Assembly: GCF_013744875.1 (NCBI RefSeq)
Contig: NZ_CP059399.1
Span: forward strand, 7,068,001-7,132,000
From: Nocardia huaxiensis
GTDB taxonomy: Bacteria > Actinomycetota > Actinomycetes > Mycobacteriales > Mycobacteriaceae
DNA: 64,000 nt
Direction: 5' to 3'
Position numbers and translations under genes: made by a program. This document shows, in pieces, positions 1 through 9,216 of the stretch. A model generated the notes under the pieces. That model was not told the origin of the DNA, did no database searches, and saw only the letters and a program-made list of their open reading frames with translations. How positions within the stretch are numbered: the first letter of the stretch is position 1; every line of letters begins with the position of its first letter.

Positions 1-1803
1 ATGTTCTCCTCCGAGTTGCGGTTCGGGATCAGTTCCTGCGCTTTGGTTTTCACGCCCTGGGTCACCAGGTGCCAGGCATTGGGGTCACCGCGCAGCACCG
101 CCGCGGCGGTGTTCTCGAGCTGCTCCCAGGTGGCATGCGGCGGAATGGGCGGGACTTCCGGATCGCAGCGCACGTCGAGCAGGACCGGATGCTCGGCGCG
201 CAGGGCTTCCTCCCAAGCCCCCGCGAGCTGATCGGGGTGGTCGACGGCAACGGCGGCCATGCCGAGCGCGCGGGCGACATCGGCATAGGGAGGTATCCGG
301 AAGTATCTGGGACTCTTCGAATTTCGGGGCGCCACCCATGGCGCGCAGCTCCCAGGTGACCTGGTTCAGGTCATTGTTGTGGAAGACGCAGACCACCAGG
401 CGCGGGTCCAGCCATTCGGAGCGGTAGCGGGTGATGGTGATGAGTTCGGTGAGGCCGTTCATCTGCATGGCGCCGTCACCGACCAGCGCGATGACCGGGC
501 GGTCAGGGTGCGCGAATTTCGCGCCGATGGCATACGGGACGCCACATCCCATGGTGGCCAGGGTGCCCGAGAGCGAACCGCGCATGGCGCCGCGGAAACG
601 CAGGCAGCGCGCGTACCAGTTGGTGGAGGAACCGGAGTCGGCGGTGACGATGGCATCGCCCGGAATGCGTTCGGACAGTTCCCACACCACCCGCATGGGA
701 TTGACCGGCCTTGCGTCGAGCAGGGATTGGCGCTCCACCGTGCTCCACCAGCGCGTCACATTCGCCTCGACGGTTTCCCGCCAGGCGCGGTCCTTCTTGT
801 ACTTCAGCAGCGGAATCAGCTGGCGCAGCGTTGTTTTGGCTTCGCCCACCAGGTTCACCTCGGTGGGGTAGCGCATGCCGATCATGGTGGGATCCATGTC
901 GATCTGCACTGCGCGCACCTTGCCGAACTCCGGAAGGAATTGGCTGTAGGGGAAATTCGAGCCGACGATGAGCAGGGTGTCGCAGTCGCGCATCAGCTCG
1001 TAGCTGGGGCGGGTGCCCAGCAGGCCGATCGAACCGGTCACGAACGGCAGCGAATCGGTGAGAACGTCCTTGCCCAGCAGGGCTTTCGCCACGCCGGCGC
1101 CGGTGATCTCGGCGATCTCGGCGACTTCGACCGCGGCGGCGCGAGCGCCCTGACCGATGAGGATGGCCACCCTGGTTCCGGCATCGAGGATCTCGGCGGC
1201 GCGTTCGATGTCCACACGCGCGGGCACGATGGTGGCGCTCAGCGATGCGGGCGCGCTGGAGGGCACCTGACGGAATTCGTGTTCCGGCGGATGGTACTTC
1301 TCCTCCTGCAGATCCGACGGGATGATCACCGCCGTGGGTGCGCGCCGGGCCTGCGCGGTGCGGATGGCGCGGTCGATGGCATTGGGCAGTTGGGCGGCGA
1401 CATTCACTTCGACCAGGTAGTCGGAGGCCACATCCTTGAACAGGGCTTGCAGGTCGATCTCCTGCTGGTAGCTGCCGCCCATGGCACTGCGTGACGTTTG
1501 CCCGACAATTGCCACTACGGGAACGTGATCCAGCTTGGCGTCATAGAGACCGTTCAGCAAATGGATGGCGCCCGGACCGGAGGTGGCCATGCACACGCCC
1601 ACCCCGCCATCGAATTTCGCATAGCCCACCGCTTCGAAGGCCGCCATCTCCTCGTGCCGGGCCTGCACGAACGCCGGGCGGTTCTCCGCCTTCCCGAACG
1701 CGGCCACCAGCCCGTTGATGCCATCACCCGGATAGCCGAAAACCCTGGTGACGCCCCATTCCCGCAGTCGTTGCAGCACATAGTCGCCCACCGTCGTGGT
1801 CAT
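1..1803 (-). pseudogene. Thiamine diphosphate-dependent enzyme (acetolactate synthase/pyruvate oxidase-like), frameshifted and cut by the left window edge
   Basis: The N-terminal PYR domain contains the conserved glutamate in RHEEMAAFEA and the GDGINGL loop. A central domain follows, then a C-terminal PP domain with the ThDP/Mg motif GDGAMQMNG, giving the order of the acetolactate synthase/pyruvate oxidase family. The start at 1803 is an ATG preceded by GGAGGA, and homology begins at MTTTVGDYVLQRL. After SQILPDT (near 288-294) the frame breaks. A second frame, one base out, continues the expected C-terminus (YADVARALGMAA, then DPNAWHLVTQGVKTKAQEL) to the window edge, so one extra base in a G/C run explains it. 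The gene is divergent from the DUF4331 gene. The substrate (pyruvate or another 2-oxo acid) cannot be told from sequence. Everything else looks intact, so the lesion is either very recent or a sequencing error. Confidence 0.85.
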
Positions 1804-1986
1804 GGTCGTCTCCTCCGCCTCGAATCGCCGCACTGTCCCGCCGGTCTCGTGGCGGCGATACCCGGCCTCCCCCGGCTCAATCACGACCGGATAGGTCGAT
1901 CGACCGATGTGGGCGCAGGCGGACCGGACAGACCATGTGGACGTGTTCCGGCGCAATGCCATTCACCATCAAGGAAAGAAGAGATC

Positions 1987-3591
1987 GTGTTCCGATCACC
2001 TCAGCGCGGCGTTCGCAGCCGTGCCGCCGGGGCCCTCGCGGCCGTCGGCGTACTCGTTCTGGGCGGTACGGTGGGCGGTCTCGTCCTGCCGGCCGCCCAC
2101 GCCTCCAGCCATCGCGAGGCCCCGTTGATCGCCGGTGATCCGGCGGTGGACAACACCGATGTGTACGCGTTCGTCAGCCCGGACAATCCGGAGACGGTGA
2201 CCATCGTCAGCAACTGGTACGGCGTGCAGGCCGCCTACGGCGGGCCCAACTTCTACCCGTGGGCCACTTCGGCCAACTACGACATCAATATCGACAACGA
2301 CGGCAATGGGAAGCCGGATATCAGCTATCGGGTCAACTTCACCAACGACGATCGGCGCGCGGGAAACACCTTCCTGTACAACAACGGGCCGGTCACCAGC
2401 CTCACCGACGAGAACCTGCTGTTCCGGCAGAACTACACGGTGTCGGTGAGCCACGGAGTCGGGGATTGGCAGCCGATCGGGCAGGGCCAGGCCGCGCCGT
2501 CGTACGTCGGCGCCGCATCCATGCCCGACTACGGCACGCTGCGCACCCAGGCCACCGAGAAACTCAATGGCGGCGGAACCGTGTACGTCGGCGGGTCCGA
2601 GGATCCGTTCTTCCTCGATCTGCGGGTGTTCGACCTGCTGTACGGCGGGGACCTGTCCGAGACCGGAACCGATACGCTCGCGGGGTTCAATGTGAATACC
2701 GTTGTGCTGCAGGTGCCCAAGAAGGATCTGGCGCTCAAGGGCGATGCGACACGCAATCCGGTCATCGGGGTGTGGAGCGACACCGAGCGGCAGACACTGC
2801 AGTTGAGCCCGGGTGCGGCCAAGCCGGTCGGGGAGGCTGTGCAGGTGTCCCGGCTGGGGAACCCCCTCGTGAACGAGGTGGTGCTGCCGGGCGGGCTGAA
2901 GGACGCCTTCAACGGGCTGTCCCCCAGCGCCGATGCCGGGATTCCGGAAGTCGTTGCGCGCGTGACGGATCCGGAGCTGGCGAAGCTGCTCGAAGCGATC
3001 TACAAGATCCCCGCCCCGGCCGGGCCGCGCAATGATCTGGTGGAGATCTTCCTGACCGGAATCGCCAAGAACGCACCGACATTGGATGGCAGCCGAGCGC
3101 CGATCCAGGCGGATCTGAACTCGCAGGTGCTCAATGCCGATGTGCAGGCCGAGACCTTCCGGCCCTCGGAAATGTTGCGGCTCAATATGTCCGTGCCGGT
3201 GACCGCCGATCCCGAACGGCTCGGCGTACTCGCCGGAGACCTGCAGGGATTCCCCAACGGGCGGCGGCTGACCGACGACGTGGTCGATATCGCCCTGCAG
3301 GCCATAGTCGGTGCGGCCCAGAGCGGCAAGCTCGTCGACGCACTGGCGACCGGCGACAAGGTCGACGCCAATGACGCGAAGTTCTCCGACACCTTCCCGT
3401 ATGTCGCGCTGCCCTCACGCGGCATGACCGAGGGCGGATATTCGGCCGACGGCGTCGCACCCGCCGCCTCCTCCCGCCCGACCGGCGACGACGGAATGTC
3501 GTCGTGGATGCCGGCCGCGGCGGGTGGCACAGCCGCGGCGGCGCTGGTCACCGGTGGCGGCTGGCTGCTCATGCGGCGACGCCGCAGCTGA
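1987..3591 (+). CDS. Exported DUF4331 domain protein with C-terminal membrane anchor
   Basis: This 534-aa protein starts at a GTG (1987) preceded by AAGGAAAGA. The N-terminus is a signal peptide: basic residues, a hydrophobic stretch around residues 15-35, and cleavage probably after AHA. DUF4331 follows directly, opening with the typical SSHREAPLIAGDPAVDNTD. The last 25 residues form a transmembrane helix followed by RRRR, as in surface-anchored proteins. Function of the family is unknown; members are extracellular and often lie beside TPR proteins. The next gene downstream on the same strand encodes a TPR protein, with a GC-rich hairpin between them. The gene is divergent from the frameshifted ThDP enzyme, and the 183-bp gap should hold both promoters. 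Confidence 0.9.
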   Translation: MFRSPQRGVRSRAAGALAAVGVLVLGGTVGGLVLPAAHASSHREAPLIAGDPAVDNTDVYAFVSPDNPETVTIVSNWYGVQAAYGGPNFYPWATSANYDINIDNDGNGKPDISYRVNFTNDDRRAGNTFLYNNGPVTSLTDENLLFRQNYTVSVSHGVGDWQPIGQGQAAPSYVGAASMPDYGTLRTQATEKLNGGGTVYVGGSEDPFFLDLRVFDLLYGGDLSETGTDTLAGFNVNTVVLQVPKKDLALKGDATRNPVIGVWSDTERQTLQLSPGAAKPVGEAVQVSRLGNPLVNEVVLPGGLKDAFNGLSPSADAGIPEVVARVTDPELAKLLEAIYKIPAPAGPRNDLVEIFLTGIAKNAPTLDGSRAPIQADLNSQVLNADVQAETFRPSEMLRLNMSVPVTADPERLGVLAGDLQGFPNGRRLTDDVVDIALQAIVGAAQSGKLVDALATGDKVDANDAKFSDTFPYVALPSRGMTEGGYSADGVAPAASSRPTGDDGMSSWMPAAAGGTAAAALVTGGGWLLMRRRRS

Positions 3592-3630
3592 GCGGATTCC
3601 ATTCCGCGACAGCGGTTTCCGATCCGGGTC

Positions 3631-3658
3631 GGCGGGCCGGGCGCAGGCCCGGTCCGCC
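3631..3658 (+). terminator. GC-rich hairpin between the DUF4331 and TPR genes
   Basis: A 12-bp arm (GGCGGGCCGGGC, 3631-3642) pairs with 3647-3658 at 11 of 12 positions across a 4-nt loop. No T-tract follows, so it may be a weak terminator, an attenuator or an mRNA-stabilising stem that uncouples the two genes. Confidence 0.45.
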
Positions 3659-3746
3659 CGCCCGTCCGACCCCATCCCCGCCCGTCCGCACGCACGCGGG
3701 CGGCCCAGCCTCCATCCGATCCCGTTCCCGCACACAAGGTGTCGTC

Positions 3747-5072
3747 ATGTCCCACTGCCCCACCCGGCTCCGCGCCCGCACCCACCGCACACCCGCGCTC
3801 GTGGTGCTCACACTGATCGCCGTCGCGGCCGCGATCATCGGGGTGGCTGCTGTCCCCGACCGTCACTCGACCGCAGCGCCGGCGGTGAGCGGTCCGGGTG
3901 CAGCCCTTGCCGCGCAGATCGAGACGATGCGCGGGCAACTCGATCGAATGCCCGGAAATGCGGTGCGCTGGGCCGATCTGGGGGCCGCCTATGTCGAATT
4001 GGCGCGTATGACAGGCGATCCCAGCCATTACGGTGCAGCGCAGCGTGCGCTGGACCGTTCACTGGAGGTGCAGCCCGACGGCAATGCCGACGCGTTCATC
4101 GGGCTCGGGGCGCTGAAGAATGCGCTGCACGACTTCGGGCCCGCGAAAACTTATGCGGAGAATGCGATTACGCTGCGTCCCACGAGTGCCGACGCCTACG
4201 GGGTGCTGGTGGACGCGCTGACCCAGCTCGGTGCGGCCGACGATGCCACCGTGGCCGTGCAGCGCATGCTCGACCTCCGTCCCGGCGTGACCTCGTTCAC
4301 CCGCGCCGCCTACGACCTGGAACTGCACGGACGCACCGATGAGGCGCGCACGGCGCTCGGCATGGCCCTCGACGCCGCGAACACTGCCGACCAGATCGCC
4401 TTCTGCCGGTATCACCTCGGCGAGCTCGCCTTCGACTCCGGACAGCTCGATGAGGCCGAAAACCAGTATCGTGCAGGGCTTCTGACCGTCCCGACGAGCG
4501 CCGCGCTGCGGCAGGGACAGGCCAAGGTGTTCGCCGCGCGCGGCGACACCGATCGGGCGCTCGCGCTCTACGCGGAGCTGACCTCCGATTCCGCGCTGCC
4601 GCAGTACCTCATCGAGTACGGCGAGCTGCTGGAATCCGCCGGGCGAGCCGCCGAGGCCGCCGCGCGGTACCAGGACGTCGTCGCACAGTTCCGCGCCCTC
4701 GAAGCGCAGGGCGCCACCGACGCCGTGGATGCCGCGCTGCTGGCCGCCGAACACGGCGACCCGACCGAGGCCGTCCGCCTCGCGCAACTGGAGTACGGCC
4801 GCAGGCAGAGCGTCCTCACCGCCGACGTGCTGGCCTGGGCACTACACCGGGCCGGCCGCGATGCCGAGGCCATCGGCTACGCCGACCAGGCGAACTCCCT
4901 TGGCTGGCAGAACGCTTCACTGGCCTACCATCGCGGCATGATCCTCGCCGCGCTCGGTCGAACCGATCAGGCGGCGACCGCACTGACCGACGCGCTGCGG
5001 ATCAACCCGCACTTCTCGCCGCTGCACGCGCCTCGTGCGGCGCAGGCGCTGGACGCCTTGACCGCGCGCTGA
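3747..5072 (+). CDS. Membrane-anchored tetratricopeptide repeat protein
   Basis: This 441-aa protein starts at ATG 3747, with AAGGTG about 5 nt upstream. A basic N-terminus followed by a hydrophobic segment around residues 17-38 acts as signal anchor. The rest is alpha-helical with TPR-type consensus (for example GNAVRWADLGAAYVELARM and SLAYHRGMILAALGRTDQAA near the C-terminus), which implies a protein-interaction scaffold outside the membrane. It lies downstream of the DUF4331 gene on the same strand, so the two probably share a role, perhaps assembly or presentation of the surface protein. That role is inferred from adjacency only. A strong hairpin follows the stop codon. Confidence 0.85.
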   Translation: MSHCPTRLRARTHRTPALVVLTLIAVAAAIIGVAAVPDRHSTAAPAVSGPGAALAAQIETMRGQLDRMPGNAVRWADLGAAYVELARMTGDPSHYGAAQRALDRSLEVQPDGNADAFIGLGALKNALHDFGPAKTYAENAITLRPTSADAYGVLVDALTQLGAADDATVAVQRMLDLRPGVTSFTRAAYDLELHGRTDEARTALGMALDAANTADQIAFCRYHLGELAFDSGQLDEAENQYRAGLLTVPTSAALRQGQAKVFAARGDTDRALALYAELTSDSALPQYLIEYGELLESAGRAAEAAARYQDVVAQFRALEAQGATDAVDAALLAAEHGDPTEAVRLAQLEYGRRQSVLTADVLAWALHRAGRDAEAIGYADQANSLGWQNASLAYHRGMILAALGRTDQAATALTDALRINPHFSPLHAPRAAQALDALTAR

Positions 5073-5081
5073 CCGGGAACG

Positions 5082-5113
5082 GCGAGCCGGTGGACCCGTG
5101 TCCGCCGGCTCGC
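5082..5113. terminator. Bidirectional terminator hairpin between TPR and marR genes
   Basis: Arms GCGAGCCGG (5082-5090) and CCGGCTCGC (5105-5113) are perfect complements, and inner GGAC/GTCC extends the stem. It lies exactly between the stops of two convergent genes, as expected for a shared intrinsic terminator. No long T-tract is visible. Confidence 0.7.
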
Positions 5114-5118
5114 TGCCG

Positions 5119-5586
5119 TCAGCGCTGCCCGTCGCGGCCGGGTTCCAGTTCGGCGGCGAAGGATTCCTCGATACCGGCGAGGAAATCGATGATGAGTTCG
5201 AGGTCGCGCTGGTCGTAGCCGTCGAGGCGGGCGCGCCAGGACTTCACCAGCGGGGCGAAGAGGGGCGCGATATCGGCGCGGGCGCGCCCGGTCACCAGTT
5301 CGACCACCACTCGCCTGCGATCCTGCGGATCCCTTGTGCGGGAGACGAATCCGGCCTTTTCCAGGCGGTCGATCATGGTGGTCATCGAGGCGGTGGTGAC
5401 GCCGATGTGGCGGGCCAGTTCGCCGGCCGTGCGCGGGCCCTGCTGCAAGGTTTGCAGGCAGACCATATCGGTGGCGTTGATACCCAAGGTGCTCGCGGCG
5501 GTGTGGTTCATGCGAATGCCCCACTCGACCGTGCGCCCGACGCGTGCGGCGATTTCGGTGATCAAACGTGTTCGGGCGCTTGACAT
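5119..5586 (-). CDS. MarR family transcriptional regulator
   Basis: This 155-aa protein has the MarR winged helix-turn-helix: GELARHIGVTTASMTTMIDRLEKAG is the recognition region around residues 54-80, and the following wing contains the family signature DPQDRRRVVVELV. The flanking helices should form the dimer interface. It is divergent from a lipoprotein gene, and the 87-bp intergenic region is an AT-rich island with palindromes, so autoregulation and control of the lipoprotein gene are likely. The ligand is unknown. Confidence 0.92.
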   Translation of the reverse strand: MSSARTRLITEIAARVGRTVEWGIRMNHTAASTLGINATDMVCLQTLQQGPRTAGELARHIGVTTASMTTMIDRLEKAGFVSRTRDPQDRRRVVVELVTGRARADIAPLFAPLVKSWRARLDGYDQRDLELIIDFLAGIEESFAAELEPGRDGQR

Positions 5587-5611
5587 CTCCTGATACCTCG
5601 CTAATCTAGTC

Positions 5612-5647
5612 TCTAGATTATCTAGATATTAGACAATCTGATATCAG
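5612..5647. promoter_or_regulatory. Palindromic operator region between marR and lipoprotein genes
   Basis: TCTAGA is repeated with a 3-nt spacer at 5612-5626 and CTGATATCAG is a perfect 10-bp palindrome at 5638-5647. Both sit in an unusually AT-rich stretch between divergent starts at 5586 and 5674. Dyads in such a gap are typical of MarR dimer binding sites. The assignment is inferred. Confidence 0.55.
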
Positions 5648-5673
5648 CATTATCAGGCATCCAGGAGCGCATC

Positions 5674-6495
5674 ATGGCTCGCCTTGCTTCCCCTTGGTTG
5701 ATTCCACTCACCGCCGCCACGCTGGCCGCCGCCGCGTGTTCCTCGACCGGCACCGAACCCTCCCAGACCGCCGCCGAGGCGTACCTCGGCAAATGGAACT
5801 ACGACCAGCCGGACGCCGCCAGCATGACCAATATGGCTGTGCTGCAACTACCTTCGGGTCCGGTGCAAGCACCACAGATCGGCGATATCACCTACACGCT
5901 GGACGCGTCCGACGCCTCGCGCACCCACCTCATCGGGCGGACCGATGTGGGCTGCACCTGGCGGTTCCGGGTCGATCCGGACGCACTGCGGCTGGACCCG
6001 GCCACCCAGCTGTGCAACAACCCCACCTCACACGTCTCCTACACCATCACCGCCTGGACCACCACCGTGTCCGGCAACCACATGACCGAGGTCTTCACCG
6101 CCAAAAGCCATCGCGCGGACCGAGATCTGGACTTCGCGCTGGAGACGGGCGCACGCACCAGGACCAGCGAGAACGATACGGACGGTGCGGCCGCGTTCGT
6201 CGGCACCTGGCACTACGAACCGCCCGGGCAGGGGGAGCTCACCATTACCGCCGACTACGGCAACCGGCTCACCGCACGCACCGGCAACGGCTGTTCGTGG
6301 ACGCTGCTCGTGCGCGGCAATACCGCGAAACTCGATCCGCCCGTACAGACCTGCCCGCGCCCCGGCGACACCACCGAGACGCGCACCGCGTGGACGATCG
6401 CCGCCACCGGCACTCGCGGCAGCACCATTGTGGTGGGTGTCGACGAGGCCGGTGGTGCGCTCACGCCGGGAGCGGGATCGCTGGCCAAGGGCTAG
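5674..6495 (+). CDS. Putative lipoprotein with duplicated beta-rich domain
   Basis: This 273-aa protein starts at ATG 5674 after an AGGAG site. The signal peptide ends in a lipobox (LAAAAC), so the mature protein should be lipid-anchored at Cys21 or Cys22. Two related modules follow: one starts near YLGKWNYDQPD and contains GCTWRFRVDPDALRLDPATQLC, the other starts near FVGTWHYEPPG and contains GCSWTLLVRGNTAKLDPPVQTC. This indicates an internal duplication of about 110 residues, each copy with a conserved Cys pair. I recognise no named family. It is divergent from marR and probably under its control. Its stop overlaps the stop of the convergent sugar porter gene at CTAG. Confidence 0.85.
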   Translation: MARLASPWLIPLTAATLAAAACSSTGTEPSQTAAEAYLGKWNYDQPDAASMTNMAVLQLPSGPVQAPQIGDITYTLDASDASRTHLIGRTDVGCTWRFRVDPDALRLDPATQLCNNPTSHVSYTITAWTTTVSGNHMTEVFTAKSHRADRDLDFALETGARTRTSENDTDGAAAFVGTWHYEPPGQGELTITADYGNRLTARTGNGCSWTLLVRGNTAKLDPPVQTCPRPGDTTETRTAWTIAATGTRGSTIVVGVDEAGGALTPGAGSLAKG

Positions 6496-7922
6496 GCGGT
6501 GGACAGTTCGCGGGTGATGTCGGCGAAATCCTTGCCCTTGGTCTCGATCACCCTGCGCCGCACGAAGATCAGGCCGAGGACGCAGACCGCGGCGAACAAC
6601 CAGAAGGTCGGACCCTGGCCCAGGCCCGCGACCAGACTCAGGAAGAGTTGGCTGACAACGATGTTCGCGATCCAGTTGGAGGTGGCGGACACCGCCGCGC
6701 CGGTGCCGCGTTCGGCGGGCGGGAAGATCTCGGCCAGCAGCAGCCAGAACACGGGGCCCATCCCGATGGCGAAGAAGGCGATGAACGCCAGCAGGCAGAT
6801 CAGCGCGATCACGCTGGCGGCGGGCACTTGCCAGACGAAGGTCGCGCCCAGAATCACCAGTGCCACCGCCATTCCCGAGAGGGAGGTGAGCAGCAGCGGT
6901 CGGCGTCCCCAGCGGTCGATGAGCCGGATGGACACCAGGGTCATGACGACATTCAGGACGCCGATGGCCAGCGAGTAGAGAATGGCATTCGAGGTGTCCA
7001 GGCCGGTGTGCTGCATGATCGTGGGCGCGTAGTAGATGACGGCATTGATGCCGACGAACTGCTGCAGCACCGCCAGCACCACGCCGATCAGCAACGCGGG
7101 ACGCACCGCGCGAGAGGTCAAGCCGCGCAAGCCCGTCGACGCCGGAGCCGCCCGGCGGGCATGCTGCAACCGGGACAGGTGGATGTCGGCGGTGTGCTCG
7201 CCGTACACCTGCGCCAGCACCCGCCGGGCACTCGCCAGCCGGCCGCGGCCCTCCAGCCACACCGGCGATTCCGGCAGGCGGGCGATACCGACGAGCAGCA
7301 GCACGCTCGGTATCAGTCCGACGCCGAACATCCAGCGCCAATCACCCTGTGCGGCAAAGGCCAGATTCACCACGTAGGCGGCCATGATGCCGACCGTGAG
7401 CATCAGCTGATTGATCGTCACCAGCCTGCCGCGCAGCTCGGCGGGCGCGATCTCGGACAGATACAGCGGCACGATCACCGAGCTGAGACCGATGCCCAAA
7501 CCCTGAACGATGCGCCCCGCCAACAGGATTCCGAAACCCGGTGTCGCGACGGCCAGGACACCGCCCGCGATGAACAGTACGGCCGCCAGCAGCAGCGCAC
7601 TCCGCCTGCCGAACCGGTCGCCCAAGCGGCCCGCGCACAGGCCGCCGACCGCCGCGCCGGCCAGCAGCACCGACACCACCGCACCCTGCTGGACGGTTCC
7701 CAGATGCAGGTCGTCCTTGATGAACAGCTGCGCGCCCGCCACCACCGCGCTGTAGTAGCCGAACAGGAAGCTGGCCAGGGTCGCGATCCCCGCCCAGAAC
7801 CAGATGCGGCGGGAGGGCGGTGAATCCGAGACGACCCCATTGGTGACCACCCGGCTGGGCACGACGATTCGTGGCCGTGCGTGCGTGCGGTGCTGCGGAA
7901 TCAGATGGAAGGTGGAAGTCAC
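6492..7922 (-). CDS. MFS sugar porter (glucose/hexose transporter-like)
   Basis: This 476-aa protein, counted from a GTG start at 7922, has twelve predicted helices and all sugar-porter signatures: DRFGRRSAL in the first cytoplasmic loop, PESPVWL after helix 6, QQFVGINAVIYYAPTI in helix 7, DRWGRRPLL between helices 8 and 9, PAERGTG, and ETKGKDF at the C-terminus. The GTG overlaps the TGA of the upstream dehydrogenase gene as GTGA, which implies translational coupling. Start choice is uncertain because about 40 residues precede the first helix, and in-frame GTGs lie further downstream. With the dehydrogenase upstream it forms a sugar uptake and oxidation unit. Its stop shares CTAG with the convergent lipoprotein gene. 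Confidence 0.88.
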   Translation of the reverse strand: MTSTFHLIPQHRTHARPRIVVPSRVVTNGVVSDSPPSRRIWFWAGIATLASFLFGYYSAVVAGAQLFIKDDLHLGTVQQGAVVSVLLAGAAVGGLCAGRLGDRFGRRSALLLAAVLFIAGGVLAVATPGFGILLAGRIVQGLGIGLSSVIVPLYLSEIAPAELRGRLVTINQLMLTVGIMAAYVVNLAFAAQGDWRWMFGVGLIPSVLLLVGIARLPESPVWLEGRGRLASARRVLAQVYGEHTADIHLSRLQHARRAAPASTGLRGLTSRAVRPALLIGVVLAVLQQFVGINAVIYYAPTIMQHTGLDTSNAILYSLAIGVLNVVMTLVSIRLIDRWGRRPLLLTSLSGMAVALVILGATFVWQVPAASVIALICLLAFIAFFAIGMGPVFWLLLAEIFPPAERGTGAAVSATSNWIANIVVSQLFLSLVAGLGQGPTFWLFAAVCVLGLIFVRRRVIETKGKDFADITRELSTA

Positions 7923-8965
7923 AGCGACACCGCCACTTTGATGTCGTCGCGGCCGGGGGTGAAGGCCGCCTCCGCGCGGTCGAGCGGAAGGCGGCGCGTG
8001 ATGAGCCCGCTCAGCCACTCCTGATCCGCGTCGGCCAGCGCTTCGGCGGCCTGACGGTAGTGCCGCATATTGGCGTTCACGGATCCGAAGATGAGGTCGT
8101 TCTCCAGCACGATGCGCCGATTGGCGGCTCCGGCGTCGAAGCCGACCTCCCGTCCGATGGGCGAAACACCGGTGAGGCAGACGATTCCGGCCGACGCGCT
8201 GTGCGTCATGGCCGCCACGGCCACCGAGGCCGCACCCGTGGCCTCCACGATCACATCGGGTTCGATCTTGTCGGCTACCTCGGGGAGCGGATCACTGTGA
8301 TAGGTGGCACCCAGCTTGCGCGCCATCTCCGGCTGAATCCCGGTGTCGTTCAACGCGAGTACGTGCACGTCCAGCCCGCGCTGCGTGCCCAGCAGCGCCG
8401 CCAGCAGTCCGATCGGCCCCGCGCCGGTCACCAGCACCCGCTTGTGCTCGTACCAGGCCCGCGCGCTCACCCGATCGATCTGCTCCCACGCCTTGGCCAC
8501 CACCGTGGTCGGCTCCATGAGCACCCCGGTCTGCTCCAGGGCGGCGTCCAGCCGCACCGCGTAATCGGTTTCCACGGTCCATAATTCGGACGCGTACCCG
8601 TGCAGTTGCTTGATCCCCCGCTCCGTGTACCGATCATTGCGGCACATGTCGAACTCACCCCGGGCGCACGCCCCGCACGGCACCGGATCCGGCCGTCGCA
8701 CCACGCCGACCACCAGATCCCCTGCCGCGAAACCACTTCCGTCCGGCGCCCGCAGCACCCGCCCCAGCGACTCGTGCCCGATGATCAACCGTTCCTCCCC
8801 CGGCGGCGCCCACCCGTAATCACCGCCCGCGATCTCCCGATCGGTGCCGCACACACCGAAAGCCACTCCCCGAACAAGTAATTCGTCCTCCCCCGCCACC
8901 GGATCGGGCACCTCACGAACTTCGAGTGAATCGGCCTTCTCGGGAATAACAGTCAGCGCACGCAT
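7919..8965 (-). CDS. Zinc-dependent glucose 1-dehydrogenase-like alcohol dehydrogenase
   Basis: This 348-aa medium-chain dehydrogenase has a GroES-like N-terminal domain with catalytic zinc ligands in GVCGTDREI and GHESLGRV, and structural cysteines in CGACARGEFDMC. A Rossmann fold contains GAGPIGLLAALLG. The overall pattern, including the late C-terminal segment with NDLIFGSVNANMRH, matches NAD(P)-dependent glucose/aldose 1-dehydrogenases of the archaeal type (sugar to lactone). ATG 8965 is preferred because GGAG lies 6 nt upstream; an ATG at 8980 has no such site. The sugar porter gene follows with a 4-nt overlap. The actual sugar is inferred. Confidence 0.85.
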   Translation of the reverse strand: MRALTVIPEKADSLEVREVPDPVAGEDELLVRGVAFGVCGTDREIAGGDYGWAPPGEERLIIGHESLGRVLRAPDGSGFAAGDLVVGVVRRPDPVPCGACARGEFDMCRNDRYTERGIKQLHGYASELWTVETDYAVRLDAALEQTGVLMEPTTVVAKAWEQIDRVSARAWYEHKRVLVTGAGPIGLLAALLGTQRGLDVHVLALNDTGIQPEMARKLGATYHSDPLPEVADKIEPDVIVEATGAASVAVAAMTHSASAGIVCLTGVSPIGREVGFDAGAANRRIVLENDLIFGSVNANMRHYRQAAEALADADQEWLSGLITRRLPLDRAEAAFTPGRDDIKVAVSL

Positions 8966-9216
8966 GGGATCTCCATCCACGCCGGGACGAGTGTTCGGTT
9001 GGAATCGCTCTGCTCGGCTTTCAAAGTTTGTGACCAGCGGATTTACGCCTTCTACGATCCCGCGCGCCCCTGAGCCTGAGCTGAAGATTCACCCAGCCCG
9101 CGCCTTACAACTCCCGCGCAACTTCCCAGTCGGCGCAGCCTGACCACAGTCACTTCCCCGCGTCCCAGACACGGATTATGGTGGATCCCGCATCAACCTC
9201 GAAGAACGGTGACACC

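Noticed and set aside
5694..7823. 709-codon open frame on the plus strand
   Set aside because: It overlaps a lipoprotein gene in another frame and the sugar porter on the opposite strand. No protein-like features.
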